From an uncultured Acidobacteriota bacterium (GTDB lineage Bacteria > Acidobacteriota > Blastocatellia > RBC074), in NCBI GenBank assembly GCA_902825875.1, contig CADECP010000020.1, positions 42,526-106,525 on the forward strand: a DNA stretch of 64,000 nt, written 5' to 3'. Under the pieces are notes generated by a model. The model worked only from the letters and a program-made list of their open reading frames with translations, was not told the origin of the DNA and searched no databases. Positions within the stretch are counted from its first letter, which is position 1. The number at the start of each line of letters is the position of its first letter. Shown here piece by piece: positions 62,644-64,000 of the stretch. The position numbers and the translations under genes are program-made.

Positions 62644-63891
62644 ATGTTCCGAAACGTCATCGCCCGCAATCATTGGGTTCGGATTGTTGCTGTAATCATC
62701 GCCTTATTTGTGACGATTCCGGGTTACGCGCAGCAACCAGCCGCGCAAACTCCGCAAACCCCCACAGCGCCGGCTCAGCCCAAACCACTGGCCAATTTGC
62801 CAGACAGCCTTTCCGCCGCCGAGTTTTCCAAGCTCAGCCGCGAGATGTCGGAAGAGGGTGGATATTTTCTTTCTGACAATTTTTCGTCGAACGAAACTTC
62901 GTACCTGCACATCGTGGACAAGCTCAAACAAATCGGCGCAACCGGTGGAGCTTACATCGGCGTCGGACCGGAACAGAATTTCACCTACATCGCCAAGATT
63001 CGTCCGCGCATTGCCTTTCTGATAGACATTCGCCGCCAGGCCATCATTCAGCATTTGATGTACAAAGCGATTTTTCATCACTCGCCGACGCGCACGGAGT
63101 TTCTGTCTCGTTTGCTGAGCAAACCTTTGCTAGCCGACAAACCAGTCGAAGCTGAAAAGGACAAGCCGAAGCTGACGATTCCCAAAGCCGATACGGCGAT
63201 TGAAGAGTTGCTAACGTTCTTCAACAAGATTGCCGCGACCGATGCCGCTTACACCGCGAATCTGGCGGAGATCATCAAAACCATCGAAGCTGAATTCCAA
63301 TTCCCGCTCAGCAAAGACGACCGCGCCAGTTTGGAATACGTGTACAAAAACTTTCGCGCCGATGGGCTGGACATAGCCTTTCGGATGGATGGCGGCGGAG
63401 GTTGGGGCAATTACTTCCCTTCACTGCGCGAATTGATCGTGCAGCCGGATTTGAACGGCAAGCTCGGCAACTTTCTGGCGGTAGTGGACGATTACAACTT
63501 CGTGCGCGATCTGCATCGCAAAAACCTGATTATCCCCGTCGTCGGAGATTTCGGCGGCTCAAAGGCTCTGGCCGCCATCGGCGATTACCTGCGAAAACAC
63601 AATCTGACCGTAACGGCTTATTACCTGTCCAATGTCGAGCAGTATTTGTTCGACGGCTCTTCGTTCGAAGCTTTTGCGCGCAACGTCAAACGATTGCCGC
63701 TGACTGAAAAGAGCCTGTTCATTCGCGCCGTATTCAACATGCGATTTTCACATCCGGCGGCAGTTCCGGGACATATTTCGACTACGGTGATGCAGTTGAT
63801 GACCGGCTTCGTCAAGGATTTCGACTCAGGCAAATATCGTGATTACGGCGACGTGATTTTCAATGGCTACATTTCTGGCCAGAAGCCGTAA
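62644..63891 (+). CDS. Secreted protein of unknown function (LIC_10091-like)
   Basis: A 415-residue exported protein. GGAGAAAATTC precedes the ATG; the signal peptide is IVAVIIALFVTIPGYAQQ, followed by a Pro/Gln/Thr-rich linker. The main part starts LSREMSEEGGYFLSDNFSSNETSYLHIVDKLKQ, with a Rossmann-like GGAYIGVGPEQNFTYIAKIRPRIAFLIDIRRQ, and DGGGGWGNYFPSLRELI. These features resemble the LIC_10091-type family, a methyltransferase-like fold without known activity. It follows the XisHI block closely, but its signal peptide suggests separate function. Confidence 0.72.
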   Translation: MFRNVIARNHWVRIVAVIIALFVTIPGYAQQPAAQTPQTPTAPAQPKPLANLPDSLSAAEFSKLSREMSEEGGYFLSDNFSSNETSYLHIVDKLKQIGATGGAYIGVGPEQNFTYIAKIRPRIAFLIDIRRQAIIQHLMYKAIFHHSPTRTEFLSRLLSKPLLADKPVEAEKDKPKLTIPKADTAIEELLTFFNKIAATDAAYTANLAEIIKTIEAEFQFPLSKDDRASLEYVYKNFRADGLDIAFRMDGGGGWGNYFPSLRELIVQPDLNGKLGNFLAVVDDYNFVRDLHRKNLIIPVVGDFGGSKALAAIGDYLRKHNLTVTAYYLSNVEQYLFDGSSFEAFARNVKRLPLTEKSLFIRAVFNMRFSHPAAVPGHISTTVMQLMTGFVKDFDSGKYRDYGDVIFNGYISGQKP

Positions 63892-64000
63892 CAGAGGGAC
63901 GGCGGGAATGAGGAAGATAGGATGTCTGGACATTGATGCTACATCCCTCATTCCCTCATTCCCTCATTCCCTCATTCCCTCATTCCCTCATTCCCTCATT
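63892..64000 (+). repeat. Octamer arrays at the window end (CCCTCATT x7 and inverse)
   Basis: From 63945 the sequence is seven perfect CCCTCATT units, running off the window. Upstream, 63892-63922 holds octamer-spaced units ACAGAGGG, ACGGCGGG, AATGAGGA and AGATAGGA, the inverse type, so the two arrays face each other across a 22-base spacer. The units belong to the same GGAATGAG family as the octamers that encode the start of the gene at 9369. Confidence 0.85.

Noticed and set aside
1..64000. tRNA, rRNA or riboswitch genes
   Set aside because: No cloverleaf with a conserved T-arm GTTCRANYC, no rRNA segment and no known riboswitch core was recognised by eye; a covariance-model scan would be decisive.

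Overview
The window reads as chromosomal DNA of a free-living, heterotrophic Gram-negative bacterium with moderately GC-rich coding DNA. The best match by gene content is the Acidobacteriota (Blastocatellia-like). The reasons are secreted carboxypeptidase-regulatory-like proteins, a penicillin-acylase-family hydrolase, a DUF1501 Tat protein, a cytochrome c/PQQ-type quinoprotein, a CE15-like esterase, an S9 peptidase, three Uma2 nucleases, many small toxin-antitoxin-like pairs and abundant palindromic or tandem repeat DNA. This assignment is inferred from gene content alone; a planctomycete-like or other soil lineage cannot be excluded. No rRNA, tRNA or CRISPR array was recognised by eye.

Layout. 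1-12.7 kb: the end of an N-acyl-D-amino-acid deacylase, a Uma2 nuclease, a 1724-residue secreted repeat protein on the minus strand, a coupled pair of secreted carboxypeptidase-regulatory-like proteins, a second Uma2 gene and a CBM9-like secreted protein. 12.9-17.9 kb: an accessory patch with a truncated sulfatase, a UPF0175/DUF3368 pair, a DUF1501 protein, an AT-rich orphan nuclease-like gene and a PIN toxin-antitoxin pair. 17.9-25.9 kb: secreted degradative enzymes (penicillin acylase family, quinoprotein, CE15-like esterase) and a TonB-like protein. 25.9-27.5 kb: three orphan genes. 27.7-32.2 kb: a TPR protein, an acyl-CoA carboxylase beta subunit and a Rieske oxygenase. 32.5-35.7 kb: an RDD membrane protein and an RqcH/NFACT protein. 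35.9-39.9 kb: an alpha/beta hydrolase with a CHAT-transglutaminase-like protein, the best candidate for a poorly described conflict system. 39.9-42.3 kb: two translationally coupled membrane proteins. 42.5-50.5 kb: fumarase, BrnTA, a serine hydrolase, an S9 peptidase, Uma2 and an acyl-CoA ligase. 50.6-58.5 kb: DUF433/DUF5615, RtcA, a SpoIIE-type phosphatase, TsaD, a PIN pair and a beta-CASP ribonuclease-like protein. 58.5-64 kb: a SEFIR-FGE protein whose C terminus looks like a diversity-generating-retroelement target, a repeat-rich gap, two tandem XisH-XisI pairs and a secreted protein.

Two themes stand out. First, conflict-type genes are dense: CHAT/TGase plus hydrolase, SEFIR-FGE, XisHI twice and five small toxin-antitoxin-like pairs. 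Second, mobile or slippage-prone repeat DNA has entered coding sequence several times without breaking the frame. A 72-bp palindromic element lies in rqcH, a recognisable dispersed repeat and a heptamer tract lie in a membrane protein, a heptamer tract lies in the beta-CASP protein, and octamer DNA encodes the N terminus of a secreted protein. One inverted-repeat element supplies the stop codons of two convergent genes.
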